From: an uncultured Lachnospiraceae bacterium
GTDB lineage: Bacteria > Bacillota > Clostridia > Lachnospirales > Lachnospiraceae
DNA: 61,070 bases
Assembly (NCBI GenBank): GCA_948470755.1
Contig: CAOKPU010000009.1
Coordinates: 1-61,070, forward strand
Direction: 5' to 3'
Shown: positions 38,823 through 47,801 of the stretch, piece by piece
Layout of the letters: every line of letters begins with the position of its first letter
How positions within the stretch are numbered: the stretch's first letter is position 1
Notes under the pieces: model-generated
What the model saw: only the letters and a program-made list of their open reading frames with translations
Databases searched by the model: none
Told to the model about the DNA's origin: nothing
Position numbers and translations under genes: made by a program

Positions 38823-39854
38823 CTACATTTTACTTAAAAGCATATATGCTTTTTTTGCAATCTCATCCAGCCTTACCTGGTGTTTTACGGCTCCAATGTC
38901 ATAGGCCACTTTGGGCATCCCATATACGACGCAGGTAGATGCATCCTGCCCGATCGTCTGCGCTCCGGCTTTTCTCATTGCTAAAAGCCCTTTTGCGCCG
39001 TCTCCTCCCATTCCCGTCAGGATAATGCCAAGGGCATGGGCCCCTGCCGTATTTGCCACGGAGTAAAAAAGTTCATCCACCGATGGGCAATGCCCGTTTA
39101 CTTTCGGCCCCTGCCTGCATTCTACCTGATAAACTCCATTTACCTTTACCAGCCTCATATGCTTATCGCCTCCGGGGGCTATCAAAACCTGGCCCTTCAT
39201 CACCCTGTCGCCGGTACAAGCCTCCTTGACCCTGACCCGGCACTGCCCATCCAGCCTTTTTGCATACATTTCCGTAAAACCCGGGGGCATATGCTGTACG
39301 ACCACGACTCCGGGGATATCCGGCCCGAAATCCTTGACTACAGAAAAAATTGCTTCTGTACCGCCTGTCGATGCACCGATCGCCACTATAAGGTTATTAT
39401 CTTTCAACTGCGTGGGCTGTTGGGCTGCCTGCAGCATTGCCGTCTTTTTAATATTGCTTACCTGTACGTGAGAAGCTATTTTCACTTTTTCACTAAGTTC
39501 ATTATGGATGAAGTCCTCTATCTGCGCTCTGCCCGTGCTGACCGGTTTCGCCACAAAATCCACCGCCCCTGCATTCAGGGCCTCAAAAACTTTATCGCTT
39601 AATGCGCTGATCACCACTACCGGGATCGGATACTGCGGCATCAACTTCCGTAAAAATTCAATACCGCTCATTCTTGGAAGTTCCACATCCAAAGTCATCA
39701 CATCCGGACGGTACGCAAGGATCGCATCTCTTGCTTCAAAAGGATCTTTCGCCACCGCCACTACTTCAATAGCAGGATCCTTGTTCAGATTTTGTACCAG
39801 CAATTCCCGGAAGACCAAGGAATCCTCCACTACCAAAACTTTGATTGGACGCAT
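38823..39854 (-). CDS. cheB: Chemoreceptor methylesterase/deamidase CheB
   Basis: 343 residues: receiver (about 1-120, Asp56 in VMTLDVELPRMSG), linker, and the C-terminal methylesterase with catalytic Ser in AIGASTGGTEA, His in VVQHMPPGFT and Asp in GMGGDGAKG. It removes methyl groups from receptor glutamates when phosphorylated by CheA, giving adaptation. It is followed by the cheY-like gene and preceded by cheR, the opposing methyltransferase. Confidence 0.96.
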   Translation of the reverse strand: MRPIKVLVVEDSLVFRELLVQNLNKDPAIEVVAVAKDPFEARDAILAYRPDVMTLDVELPRMSGIEFLRKLMPQYPIPVVVISALSDKVFEALNAGAVDFVAKPVSTGRAQIEDFIHNELSEKVKIASHVQVSNIKKTAMLQAAQQPTQLKDNNLIVAIGASTGGTEAIFSVVKDFGPDIPGVVVVQHMPPGFTEMYAKRLDGQCRVRVKEACTGDRVMKGQVLIAPGGDKHMRLVKVNGVYQVECRQGPKVNGHCPSVDELFYSVANTAGAHALGIILTGMGGDGAKGLLAMRKAGAQTIGQDASTCVVYGMPKVAYDIGAVKHQVRLDEIAKKAYMLLSKM

Positions 39855-39869
39855 ACAATCATTTCCTTC

Positions 39870-40676
39870 CTATTTTCTAAAAATTGAAGGGCGGATTATC
39901 TGAAAATCGCTGCTGCCCCTGTCCAGCGTTTCTGTCGTACCAATAAACAGGTATCCCCCTGGTTCCAGACAATCATACACTTTCCGGACCAACTCCTGTT
40001 TTGTCGGTCCATCAAAATATATCATTACATTGCGTAAAAAGACCACATGCATTTTTTTCTTAAAAGGGAACGGGTTCATCAGATTGAATTGACGGAAGAT
40101 TACCTCCTTTTTTAATTCATCCGTTACTACATATTGATCCTGCCCGGGGATTTTTTTTAAAAACTGACGTTTCCACCGGTCCGGCAGCGATTCAATACTT
40201 TCACTTCTGTAAACCCCTGCAATAGCCTGCCTCAATACTTTCGTGGAAATATCAGTCGCCAACACCTTTGTATCCCAAGATTTATGATCCATTCCAAAAA
40301 ATTCCTTAAGAACCATAGCGATCATATATGGTTCTTCCCCTGTGGAAGATGCGCCGCACCAAATGCGGAGATCCTTCCGTTTGCTTTCTTTATCCCTAAG
40401 ATATGGCAGCACAGTGTCTTTAAAAAATTCAAAATGTTCAAATTCCCGCATAAAAAAGGTATGGTTCGTTGTCAAATGATCGATCAGCGCCTTTTCCAGC
40501 TTTCCCGACGAATCCTTCTGAAGAGCATCCATATACTCATTAAAACTTCCCCATCCTTCTTTCTTCATATAATTTTCGAGCCTACCATTCATTATAACCT
40601 TTTTTTGGCCCATATCAATACCGTAACGGCTTTTTAAATAATTTGCAATCCTTAAAAACTCCTCATTTGAAATCAA
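39870..40676 (-). CDS. cheR: Chemoreceptor methyltransferase CheR
   Basis: SAM-dependent methyltransferase that adds methyl groups to receptor glutamates. A TTG at 40676 lies nine bases after GGGGAGG, giving 268 residues in line with the family (B. subtilis 256); the frame extends to 40772 without support. N-terminal helical CheR_N, then RIWCGASSTGEEPYMIAM as the SAM motif and VVFLRNVMIYFD. The receptors in this window end in GKY, which could be its docking tail. Confidence 0.94.
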   Translation of the reverse strand: MISNEEFLRIANYLKSRYGIDMGQKKVIMNGRLENYMKKEGWGSFNEYMDALQKDSSGKLEKALIDHLTTNHTFFMREFEHFEFFKDTVLPYLRDKESKRKDLRIWCGASSTGEEPYMIAMVLKEFFGMDHKSWDTKVLATDISTKVLRQAIAGVYRSESIESLPDRWKRQFLKKIPGQDQYVVTDELKKEVIFRQFNLMNPFPFKKKMHVVFLRNVMIYFDGPTKQELVRKVYDCLEPGGYLFIGTTETLDRGSSDFQIIRPSIFRK

Positions 40677-40772
40677 ATACTTCAACCTCCCCAGCCTGCC
40701 GTATATTTTCCTTTCCCGGCAGGAAAAATAAATCAAGCAACTTGTTCCCGTCCTATACCATCCATTTGCCAA

Positions 40773-41825
40773 TCAACAGAGCTGGCGGTATATTTTGCAG
40801 TAAATCCGAAACATATCCGGGTCATATTTTTTCCCTGCATCTTCCTTCATCATTGCCAGCGCTTCGTCTTTACTATGGGCTTTACGATAAGAACGCTCCT
40901 CTGTTAAAGCGCAGAAAACGCTGACTAACGAGATAATCCTTGCCGAAAGCGGGATATCTTCCCCCATCCGCCCTTCCGGATAGCCGCTTCCATCCCAATT
41001 CTCATGATGATAATGGGCAATGTCGATCGCATGTTCCATAAAATCATTGTAATCGCTGCCCGTGTATATATCGCTAAGCAGCTTCGCCCCATTCGTCGTA
41101 TGCTGCCTTGCAATTTTTAATTCCTCATCCGTAAGTTTATCTTTTTTCTGAAGAATATCCATCGGAATAGCAATATTCCCTATATCGCATAAAGGGGCCG
41201 CTATTTCCACGGCATCTATAAAACTATCGGAAATCCTATCTTCAAATAACGGCGACAGTTGCAGCCCTTGTGCCAAAGTACGGCAGTTCCTGCCTATCCT
41301 CTCCGTATGGCCTTCGCCAAAATAAGCATTTTCCGCCGCTACATTTGCCAAAGCATACAACATATTTTTCTTTCCTTGCTGAATCTGGGAAAGCTGCGAA
41401 TTGACGGAAATCTGCAGGCGCCTGTTCGTTTCCCTAAGCTGCCGCCCGCTTTCATAGAGACGTAAATGCACTCCGACACGCGCCTTTACCACTTCAGGGA
41501 TAAATGGTTTGGTGATGTAATCATCCCCGCCCATCGAAAAACCACGGACAATATCCTCCGCCTCCGTAAAAGCCGATATAAAGATAATAGGGATATCCCT
41601 CGTTTCCGCATTGCCTTTTAATATTTTGCATAATTCATAGCCGTCCATTCCCGGCATCGATATATCCGACATCACAAGATGCGGCGTAAACTCCTGCAGC
41701 AATTCAATCGCTTGTTCACCGCTGTCTGCCAAAACAGGCTGATAGCCCATATCTTCAATAATCTGTTCCAGAATCGCCCGGTTGGTTTCCATATCATCCA
41801 CAATCAAAATCCGAATGGCACTCAT
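40773..41825 (-). CDS. Response regulator with degenerate HD-GYP domain
   Basis: 350 residues from the ATG at 41825. The receiver (1-125) has phosphoacceptor Asp54 and Lys in YITKPF. The second half matches HD-GYP phosphodiesterases over its whole length, with GHTERIG, HTTNGAKLL and HHENWDGSGYP, but the metal-binding HDIGK is CDIGN (Cys213 in place of His) and the usual VADVFDAL is VSVFCAL (Ser302, Cys305). Three ligand or structural positions are therefore changed, and c-di-GMP hydrolysis is unlikely. The intact homologue is two genes upstream at 43305-44393. Confidence 0.9.
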   Translation of the reverse strand: MSAIRILIVDDMETNRAILEQIIEDMGYQPVLADSGEQAIELLQEFTPHLVMSDISMPGMDGYELCKILKGNAETRDIPIIFISAFTEAEDIVRGFSMGGDDYITKPFIPEVVKARVGVHLRLYESGRQLRETNRRLQISVNSQLSQIQQGKKNMLYALANVAAENAYFGEGHTERIGRNCRTLAQGLQLSPLFEDRISDSFIDAVEIAAPLCDIGNIAIPMDILQKKDKLTDEELKIARQHTTNGAKLLSDIYTGSDYNDFMEHAIDIAHYHHENWDGSGYPEGRMGEDIPLSARIISLVSVFCALTEERSYRKAHSKDEALAMMKEDAGKKYDPDMFRIYCKIYRQLC

Positions 41826-41853
41826 TTCTATCCTTCTCCAGTCCGCATTCTTT

Positions 41854-43272
41854 TTACTCCATAAAACCATTCAGCGTTTCAAAGGCCGCCGCCGTTTTAT
41901 CATAATTTTCCTTTTGGATTGCCATTTTCAAACGAAGGGCTGTATTCTTTACTTCTTTTGGCGCTTCTACGGTAAGCTGCTTTACCGTATCGGCAAACCC
42001 TTCCGCTTTCTCCCAATTCTCCATTTCCACACAAAGGATCAACTTGGATAAAATCTTTTTCAGTTGCTCCTGATTAGCAGGGCTCCCATATTGCCTTACA
42101 TCATCCTCCTCTTCGTCCGCCAGCATCCTGCGTTTACCCAGCAGCGGCATAGATGCCGTATACACGGAAGGCCCTTCGCAATTTTGCCCCTCCGGAACGG
42201 TAACCCATATGGAAAAAGAAAAATTAGAGCCTTTCCCTTTTTCGCTCTCCACGGCAATCGTACCGCCCATCAGTTCCACCAACTGTTTGCATATATTCAA
42301 ACCAAGCCCCGTCCCCCCATACTGCCTGGAAATGGAGGCATCCACCTGAGAAAAACTCCGGAATAACTTATCCTCGTCTTTTTTTTCAATGCCTATCCCT
42401 GTATCCATGACAAAGAAAAATAATTCTATCCTATCATCAATCTGCGCCGTCCTGACTACTTCCACGCTGATTTTACCCATTGACGTAAACTTGGTGGCAT
42501 TGCTGATCAAATTATTCAATATCTGGACGATACGAAGCTCATCCCCTATTACGCATTCCGGAATATCATCAGCTATCGAAATAACAAAATCCAAGCCCTT
42601 TTCCGTTATTTTCCTGATATGGCTGTCTCTTACATAATCCAGCATATTTTTAAAATGGAACTTCTGCGGGTCCAGCGTAAACTTACCCGCTTCCAGCTTA
42701 GAAAAATCAAGGATGTTATTAATGATCATCCCCATGTTTTCACAACATCGTTCCATCAAATGAAGGTTCTTCAGCTTAGAAGCATCCGTTTCTGTCTCAA
42801 GCAGTTCCTTCACATTGCCAAGTATGCCATTTACAGGCGTCCTCAACTCATGGGTTACATTGGCCACAAACTCGGATTTCACTTTCATTGCCTGCTCCGC
42901 CTCATGCCTGACCTGTATGACTTCCTTGCTTAAGAATTCCCTTTTCAATATATCATTGGACATGCATACAAAGCATCCGTCCCCATATGACATAATCCGG
43001 GTCTCGGTCGGGAAACAGGTTTGGTTTTTCCGGTATGCGGCAATATTCTGCGTTTCCCCGCTGAATGCATATTCCGTAGTAAACCCTTCTTCCGTCTTTT
43101 CAAAAACTGTTGGAAAAATCTCTCCGATATGTATACCGTATATCCCTTCCTCATAACCAAGCTTTTCCCTTGCACCGGCATTCGCATAAGTGATAACCCC
43201 TTCCGGGTCAAATGCAAGAACCATTTCCAGCGCATATTCAACAAGAGACGAAAGAAATTCTTTTTTTTCCAT
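41854..43272 (-). CDS. PAS-containing histidine kinase with C-terminal helical tail
   Basis: Soluble kinase of 472 residues (ATG at 43272, GGAGGGG upstream). PAS domain (about 10-115), HisKA with His141 in VTHELRTPVNG, HATPase (NNLISNATKF, DTGIGI, GGTGLGLNICKQL) and, after a linker, about 80 residues of helices (from about 390) that resemble an Hpt or related bundle but have no evident phosphoacceptor His. No membrane segment. It likely phosphorylates the flanking HD-GYP regulators and forms a c-di-GMP or stress branch inside the chemosensory operon. Confidence 0.9.
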   Translation of the reverse strand: MEKKEFLSSLVEYALEMVLAFDPEGVITYANAGAREKLGYEEGIYGIHIGEIFPTVFEKTEEGFTTEYAFSGETQNIAAYRKNQTCFPTETRIMSYGDGCFVCMSNDILKREFLSKEVIQVRHEAEQAMKVKSEFVANVTHELRTPVNGILGNVKELLETETDASKLKNLHLMERCCENMGMIINNILDFSKLEAGKFTLDPQKFHFKNMLDYVRDSHIRKITEKGLDFVISIADDIPECVIGDELRIVQILNNLISNATKFTSMGKISVEVVRTAQIDDRIELFFFVMDTGIGIEKKDEDKLFRSFSQVDASISRQYGGTGLGLNICKQLVELMGGTIAVESEKGKGSNFSFSIWVTVPEGQNCEGPSVYTASMPLLGKRRMLADEEEDDVRQYGSPANQEQLKKILSKLILCVEMENWEKAEGFADTVKQLTVEAPKEVKNTALRLKMAIQKENYDKTAAAFETLNGFME

Positions 43273-43304
43273 CTTCCCATCCCCTCCGGATTCCCACAAA
43301 TCTT

Positions 43305-44393
43305 TTATACAAACGTAAACATCTTAATAACTTCCACAATATTAAAGAAATCTTCCTTTGCCAGTGCAAAACATTCCAATACATCCGGCGCAAATTCCCC
43401 GCATTCCCCGTTCATGATCATATCGTAAGCTACATTGTTCGCATAAGCCCCTTTGTATACCCTATTGCTTACCAATGCATCATATACATCGGCGATAGCC
43501 ACTACCTGGGCGCAAAGAGGGATCTCTTCCCCAACCAAATGATCCGGGTAGCCTTTGCCATCCCATCTTTCATGATGATGGCGGCAGATATCATAGCAAT
43601 ACTGGAAGAACTCGTCATCTTCGTCCTCGCCCTGCTGGAAATTCTTAAGGATCTCGCATCCAATGGTCGTATGCTCCTTCATTGTCTCAAACTCTTCTTC
43701 CGTCAGACGGCCCGGCTTCAATAAGATAGCATCCGGAATGCCGATCTTGCCGATGTCATGCATAGCCGCCGCTTTTGCAATGGCATCGATCTGTTCCGGA
43801 GTCAAGCCATATTGAGGGAAATATTTTGCCATGTATTTTAGTAAGATCCTTGTAAAATATTTGATCCTTTTAATATGATCCCCGGTTTCCAGGCTCCTGA
43901 ATTCCACTACCGCGCTAAGCGCATCGATCATAAACTCATTATTTTTCCTGTTTTTCCTTTCCTGGGCTAAGATTTTCTCTTCCTGTTCCTTTAACTTCTG
44001 TTCCATATTCAGCTTATTTTGGTAAAGCTGGATAATATTGCTGCTTCTTCTCATTACGATATGCGGGTAAAACGGCTTATGCATAACATCCGCCACTCCA
44101 TAACCATATGCTTTCCCTTCACTGGACGCTACCGATTCCCCTGTTATCAATATAACCGGGATCCTGTTCAGCAAGTCGTTCTTTTCCATATAATCCAGTA
44201 CTCCGAAACCATCCACAAGAGGCATGACCACATCAAGGCAGACCAATACAATATCATGATCTTCCCCCAGCCTGTCAATCGCTTCCTGCCCGTTTGGCGC
44301 TTCTATAATGTCATAATCGTCACGAAAAATCTCGCTAAGTATCGCTCTGTTTACTTCTTCATCATCAACAATCAATATTTGCTGCCTACTCAT
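43305..44393 (-). CDS. Response regulator-HD-GYP phosphodiesterase
   Basis: 362 residues from the ATG at 44393 (AAAGAGGG upstream; longer frame to 44426 rejected). Receiver (1-120, Asp54 in LVCLDVVMPLVDG), coiled-coil linker, then an intact HD-GYP domain: GDHIKRI, HDIGKIGIPDAILLKPG, EHTTIG, HHHERWDGKGYP and IADVYDALVSNRVYK. The enzyme class hydrolyses cyclic di-GMP to pGpG or GMP. It is the first gene of the chemosensory operon, behind its own promoter. Confidence 0.93.
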   Translation of the reverse strand: MSRQQILIVDDEEVNRAILSEIFRDDYDIIEAPNGQEAIDRLGEDHDIVLVCLDVVMPLVDGFGVLDYMEKNDLLNRIPVILITGESVASSEGKAYGYGVADVMHKPFYPHIVMRRSSNIIQLYQNKLNMEQKLKEQEEKILAQERKNRKNNEFMIDALSAVVEFRSLETGDHIKRIKYFTRILLKYMAKYFPQYGLTPEQIDAIAKAAAMHDIGKIGIPDAILLKPGRLTEEEFETMKEHTTIGCEILKNFQQGEDEDDEFFQYCYDICRHHHERWDGKGYPDHLVGEEIPLCAQVVAIADVYDALVSNRVYKGAYANNVAYDMIMNGECGEFAPDVLECFALAKEDFFNIVEVIKMFTFV

Positions 44394-44444
44394 ATTTTTC
44401 CCTCTTTCCAATATATTTTCCGGCACTATGCACCAATCATAATA

Positions 44445-44473
44445 AGCCTACCATTTTTCAACATAAATGTCAA
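44445..44473 (-). promoter_or_regulatory. Putative promoter of the chemosensory operon
   Basis: Minus-strand TTGACA (44468-44473) and TAGGCT (44445-44450), 17-base spacing, about 50 bases before the start at 44393. The -10 box is weak. Confidence 0.5.
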
Positions 44474-44564
44474 AGATTTTTGAAACATATAGCGAGGAGA
44501 CAGGACGAATTTCCTAGATTTCCGTTTCCCTAAAATAGAAAAAACCACGTTTTAATGCATGCCT

Positions 44565-44650
44565 GCAATGCACGCCTGCGCCGGAACGCGGCCGCGCCGG
44601 CGGTTATTCCCCTCTTGTGCGCAGCGCGGCATCTTCCCGGCGGACATCCG
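44565..44650. repeat. Hairpin-rich repeat family C, copy 2
   Basis: Aligns with 31395-31475 in the order GCAC-GC, GCGCCGGA-R-CGCGGC, GCG, then GCGCAG and CATC-TCCCG. Base changes are mostly transitions, and some compensate within hairpins. It stands between the divergent chemosensory and binding-protein operons. Confidence 0.65.
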
Positions 44651-44701
44651 GCAAAGTATAAACCGGGCTGCCGTCCCCGCCTTCCGCATCATTCATTTAT
44701 A

Positions 44702-44730
44702 TTGCATTACATGCATAAAAATGATACAAT
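44702..44730 (+). promoter_or_regulatory. Promoter of the binding protein-chemoreceptor-KdpDE operon
   Basis: TTGCAT (44702-44707), 17 bases, TACAAT (44725-44730). The leader of about 160 bases carries the structure at 44734-44829. Confidence 0.65.
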
Positions 44731-44733
44731 TAT

Positions 44734-44829
44734 GCAGCCGGGAAGTCAAACAACTTTTAGGATATCAATTGCCAAAGGGCAGCCTGTCGACAATCAACCG
44801 ACGTCCATATCCCGGCTGCGCTTTGCAGC
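44734..44829 (+). ncRNA. Structured 5' leader, candidate RNA switch
   Basis: GCAGCCGGGA (44734-44743) pairs perfectly with TCCCGGCTGC (44810-44819). Inside are three short hairpins: AAGT/ACTT, TGCC-AAAG-GGCA and GTCG/CGAC. The right arm of the outer stem can instead pair with GCAGC at 44825-44829 (GCTGC-GCTTT-GCAGC), so two exclusive folds exist. Further on, CCTTT at 44861-44865 can cover the AAAGG ribosome binding site at 44879-44883. I do not recognise a known riboswitch class. The promoter places transcription near the left arm, which might shorten the outer stem. Confidence 0.5.
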
Positions 44830-44893
44830 TATAAGGGCGGGGATTTTCCGGCCACTGCACCCTTTAGAAAAATATAGGAAAGGCTGAAAAGTT

Positions 44894-46165
44894 ATGGAAA
44901 AAAGATTGGGCATATTTTTTATAACCGCCGTACTGTCCGCCTCCTTGGCCGGATGCGCTAAGGCGGATAATACGGGCAGCAATATGAGTAAGGAAAATAC
45001 AACAGACAATGAAGCGGAAGCCGCCCCGGAAAATAGGGATGTGGCACTTACCGTCTGGGGAGCGGAAGAAGATGAAGCCCTTTTAGAACAGATTTTTGCA
45101 AGTTTTCAAAAAGAATATCAGGATCAGGCCGACTTCCATATTACGTATGCCGCACAAAGCGAGTCAAGCTGCAAAGATGCTTTGATGGCGGATTTAGAAG
45201 CCGGAGCCGATGTCTTTGCTTTTGCCGATGATCAGTTAAACACTTTGGTGGCGGCCGGCGCTTTAGAACCGGTGGAAAACGCGGACCGCATCAAAGCGGA
45301 AAACCTTCCCGGCGCGGTAGAAGCGGCTTCCGTAGGGGATATCCTGTATGCCTATCCTTTGACGGCGGATAATGGCTATTTCCTTTATTATAATAAACAG
45401 TATTTTACGCCGGATGACATCAAAACCTTAGACCGCTTATTAGAAGTTGCGGAACAAAATGGGAAAAAAATCACCATGGACTGGTCTTCCGCGTGGTATG
45501 TATATGCCTTTTTTGGCAATACCGGTTTAGAAGCAGGATTAAACGACGATGGAATCACCAATTTCTGCACTTGGAACAAGACAGACGGCCCCATAAAAGG
45601 GGTGGATGTGGCCAATGCCATGCTTTCCATTGCCCAAAGCCCCGCTTTTTTGAGCACGGATGAGGCCGGATTCCTCTCCGGCGTAAGGGACGGTTCTGTT
45701 ATCGCCGGAGTCAGCGGCGTATGGAATGCAATGGCCATGGAGGAAGCCTGGGGAAAAGACTATGGAGCCGCCAAACTCCCGACTTACACCTGTTGCAGCC
45801 GCCAAATACAGATGGCTTCCTTTTCCGGCTACAAACTGATCGGCGTCAATGCATACTCCAAACATAATACCTGGGCGGCCCGGTTGGCAGAATGGATTGC
45901 TAATGAGAAAAACCAGCAGCTCCGGTTTGAAATGCGGGGACAAGGCCCTGCCAATGCCAAAGCGGCAGCCTCGGCCAGCGTGCAGGATTCCCCTGCCATT
46001 GCCGCCTTGATCGCCCAATCCGAATTCTCGCGCCTGCAACGCATCGGCGGCAATTTCTGGGATCCGGTATCCGCCTTTGCCACAAACATGGCTGCCGGTA
46101 ATCCCGAAAGGATAGGGCTTCAAGAACAGCTTGATGTCATGGTGGAAGGGGTTACGGCACCATAA
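44894..46165 (+). CDS. Extracellular solute-binding lipoprotein, orphan
   Basis: MalE/UgpB-like family 1 binding protein, 423 residues, with signal peptide and lipobox SLAGC (about residues 16-20), an acidic linker and a two-lobed domain (VALTVWGAEEDEALLEQIF onward). Unlike the other binding protein in this window it has no permease beside it; the next gene, 35 bases on, is a chemoreceptor, followed by a histidine kinase and regulator. It probably presents its ligand to that receptor instead of, or as well as, a transporter. The ligand is unknown, probably a carbohydrate. Confidence 0.9.
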   Translation: MEKRLGIFFITAVLSASLAGCAKADNTGSNMSKENTTDNEAEAAPENRDVALTVWGAEEDEALLEQIFASFQKEYQDQADFHITYAAQSESSCKDALMADLEAGADVFAFADDQLNTLVAAGALEPVENADRIKAENLPGAVEAASVGDILYAYPLTADNGYFLYYNKQYFTPDDIKTLDRLLEVAEQNGKKITMDWSSAWYVYAFFGNTGLEAGLNDDGITNFCTWNKTDGPIKGVDVANAMLSIAQSPAFLSTDEAGFLSGVRDGSVIAGVSGVWNAMAMEEAWGKDYGAAKLPTYTCCSRQIQMASFSGYKLIGVNAYSKHNTWAARLAEWIANEKNQQLRFEMRGQGPANAKAAASASVQDSPAIAALIAQSEFSRLQRIGGNFWDPVSAFATNMAAGNPERIGLQEQLDVMVEGVTAP

Positions 46166-46200
46166 AAAGCAAAAAATATTGTTAGGAGGATATAGGGATC

Positions 46201-47787
46201 ATGAAGAAGAAATGGAATATCAAATACCGTTTAATATTGCCCATCGCCCTGCTTGGAATTGTCGCGCTTATCTCCAATCTCCTGGCAGTTTCCAATATCA
46301 GGAACGTCAACGCCAATGCCGCCAATATTGCGGACAATTATATGGAAGGGAAAACCAAACTGGCAAAAATCCACCAATCGGTTATGAATATACATAAAAT
46401 GGCGCTCTCTCATATTGTAGCTACCGATTATGATACAATGATCGCCCTTGTCAATAACATTAAGGAAGAAGAAAAAAAGCTGGACGGTATGCTGGAAGAA
46501 TATGAAACCTACATTACAGACGCCGACAGGGAAACGTATGACGCATTGCTTTCCGGTTATGATTCGTTCAAACACTCCCTCGTTTTCCTCGTATGCGCCA
46601 GCGCCGCCAGCAAAACACAGGATGCCTATGCCTTTGCCAACGGCGACGTGGCTTCTTTTAATACCGCCGTTGAAAACAATATCAATATTCTGGATAATTC
46701 CATCAGCAGCCGGACATCTCAGGCCAGGATGCAGCTATCCAACGTATATCTTGGCTCTATGATCACAAATGGCGCATCCACCCTTGCCTGCGTCATACTC
46801 GTCCTAATCTCAGTCTCCCTGATTTTAAAATCCGTAGTCCGGCCGATTAAAAACATCCTGAACACACTTCAAAACTGCTCAAGACGCATTACCGGCGTAG
46901 TAGGCGAAGTATTGCTTAGGACTCGCACTTCCAGCGAAAGCGCCATGGATTTGTCCTCACTTGCCCAGGAATTGTCGGCTACCACTCAGGAAATGGCAAA
47001 CAACGCTTCCCATATCAGCAGGAATGCGGAAAATATACGGCAGGATGCGGAAAATATGGCGGAAGAATGCGGGAACATCACTTCTTACTGTAACGCTATG
47101 AACGCACGGGCCAAAGAAATGGGGCAGTCTGCCCAGGAAAGCATGAATCATACCAATGCCAAAATAAAAGAAATCCTGAATGTGCTAAACGAAGCTATTG
47201 AAGGAAGCCGCAGCGTAGACCAGGTCAACAGCCTTACCCACGATATATTAGCCATTGCTTCCCAGACCAATCTGATCGCGCTCAATGCTTCCATTGAAGC
47301 GGCCAGGGCCGGGGAGGCCGGAAGAGGCTTCGCGGTAGTAGCGGATGAAATCCGGCAGCTTGCCGCTTCCAGCAGCGAAACCGCCAATCGGATCCAGGAA
47401 ATCAACGCTACCGTAACCCATGCCGTTTACAACCTTTCCGGAAATGCACAGAACCTGATAGATTACATTGAAGAGTCTATCTTAAAAGAGTTTCTTTCTT
47501 TCGTCTCCTCCGGCCGCCAATATCAGGACGATGCCGCTTATATCCGCCAGGCCATGGATGAATTCAATGCCAATACAGGCCGTCTGAAGATTTCCATGAC
47601 GGAAATCGCGGGATCCATAGATGCGATCACCAAAGCCATTGACGATAGCGCATCGGGCATCTTAGGCATTGCGGGCAGCGCCCAGCATCTGGTCGCCGAC
47701 ATGACGGAAATTACAGACCGCATGGATGTCAATCATAAAGTTGCCGCCGAACTGGAAAAAGAAACCGTAACATTTGCCAATTTATGA
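46201..47787 (+). CDS. Methyl-accepting chemotaxis protein linked to binding protein
   Basis: Chemoreceptor of 528 residues: helix 1 (about 8-28), an extracellular helical domain (about 30-185, four-helix-bundle type), helix 2 (about 188-212), a short HAMP-like stretch ([13 protein letters not shown]) and a signalling domain with tip [13 protein letters not shown] and [18 protein letters not shown]. It lacks the GKY ending of the other two receptors and its tip is more diverged, so it may form its own arrays. AGGAGG lies before the ATG. Operon with the binding protein upstream and KdpD-like kinase downstream. Confidence 0.94.
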   Translation: MKKKWNIKYRLILPIALLGIVALISNLLAVSNIRNVNANAANIADNYMEGKTKLAKIHQSVMNIHKMALSHIVATDYDTMIALVNNIKEEEKKLDGMLEEYETYITDADRETYDALLSGYDSFKHSLVFLVCASAASKTQDAYAFANGDVASFNTAVENNINILDNSISSRTSQARMQLSNVYLGSMITNGASTLACVILVLISVSLILKSVVRPIKNILNTLQNCSRRITGVVGEVLLRTRTSSESAMDLSSLAQELSATTQEMANNASHISRNAENIRQDAENMAEECGNITSYCNAMNARAKEMGQSAQESMNHTNAKIKEILNVLNEAIEGSRSVDQVNSLTHDILAIASQTNLIALNASIEAARAGEAGRGFAVVADEIRQLAASSSETANRIQEINATVTHAVYNLSGNAQNLIDYIEESILKEFLSFVSSGRQYQDDAAYIRQAMDEFNANTGRLKISMTEIAGSIDAITKAIDDSASGILGIAGSAQHLVADMTEITDRMDVNHKVAAELEKETVTFANL

Positions 47788-47801
47788 CAAAGGGGAAGAT
47801 C

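Noticed and set aside
44734-44829. Known c-di-GMP-I or cobalamin riboswitch
   Set aside because: The conserved GGGACGCAAAGC and tetraloop-receptor parts of c-di-GMP-I, and the AGYCAGGAGACC box of cobalamin switches, are absent; only short chance matches such as GCCACTG occur.
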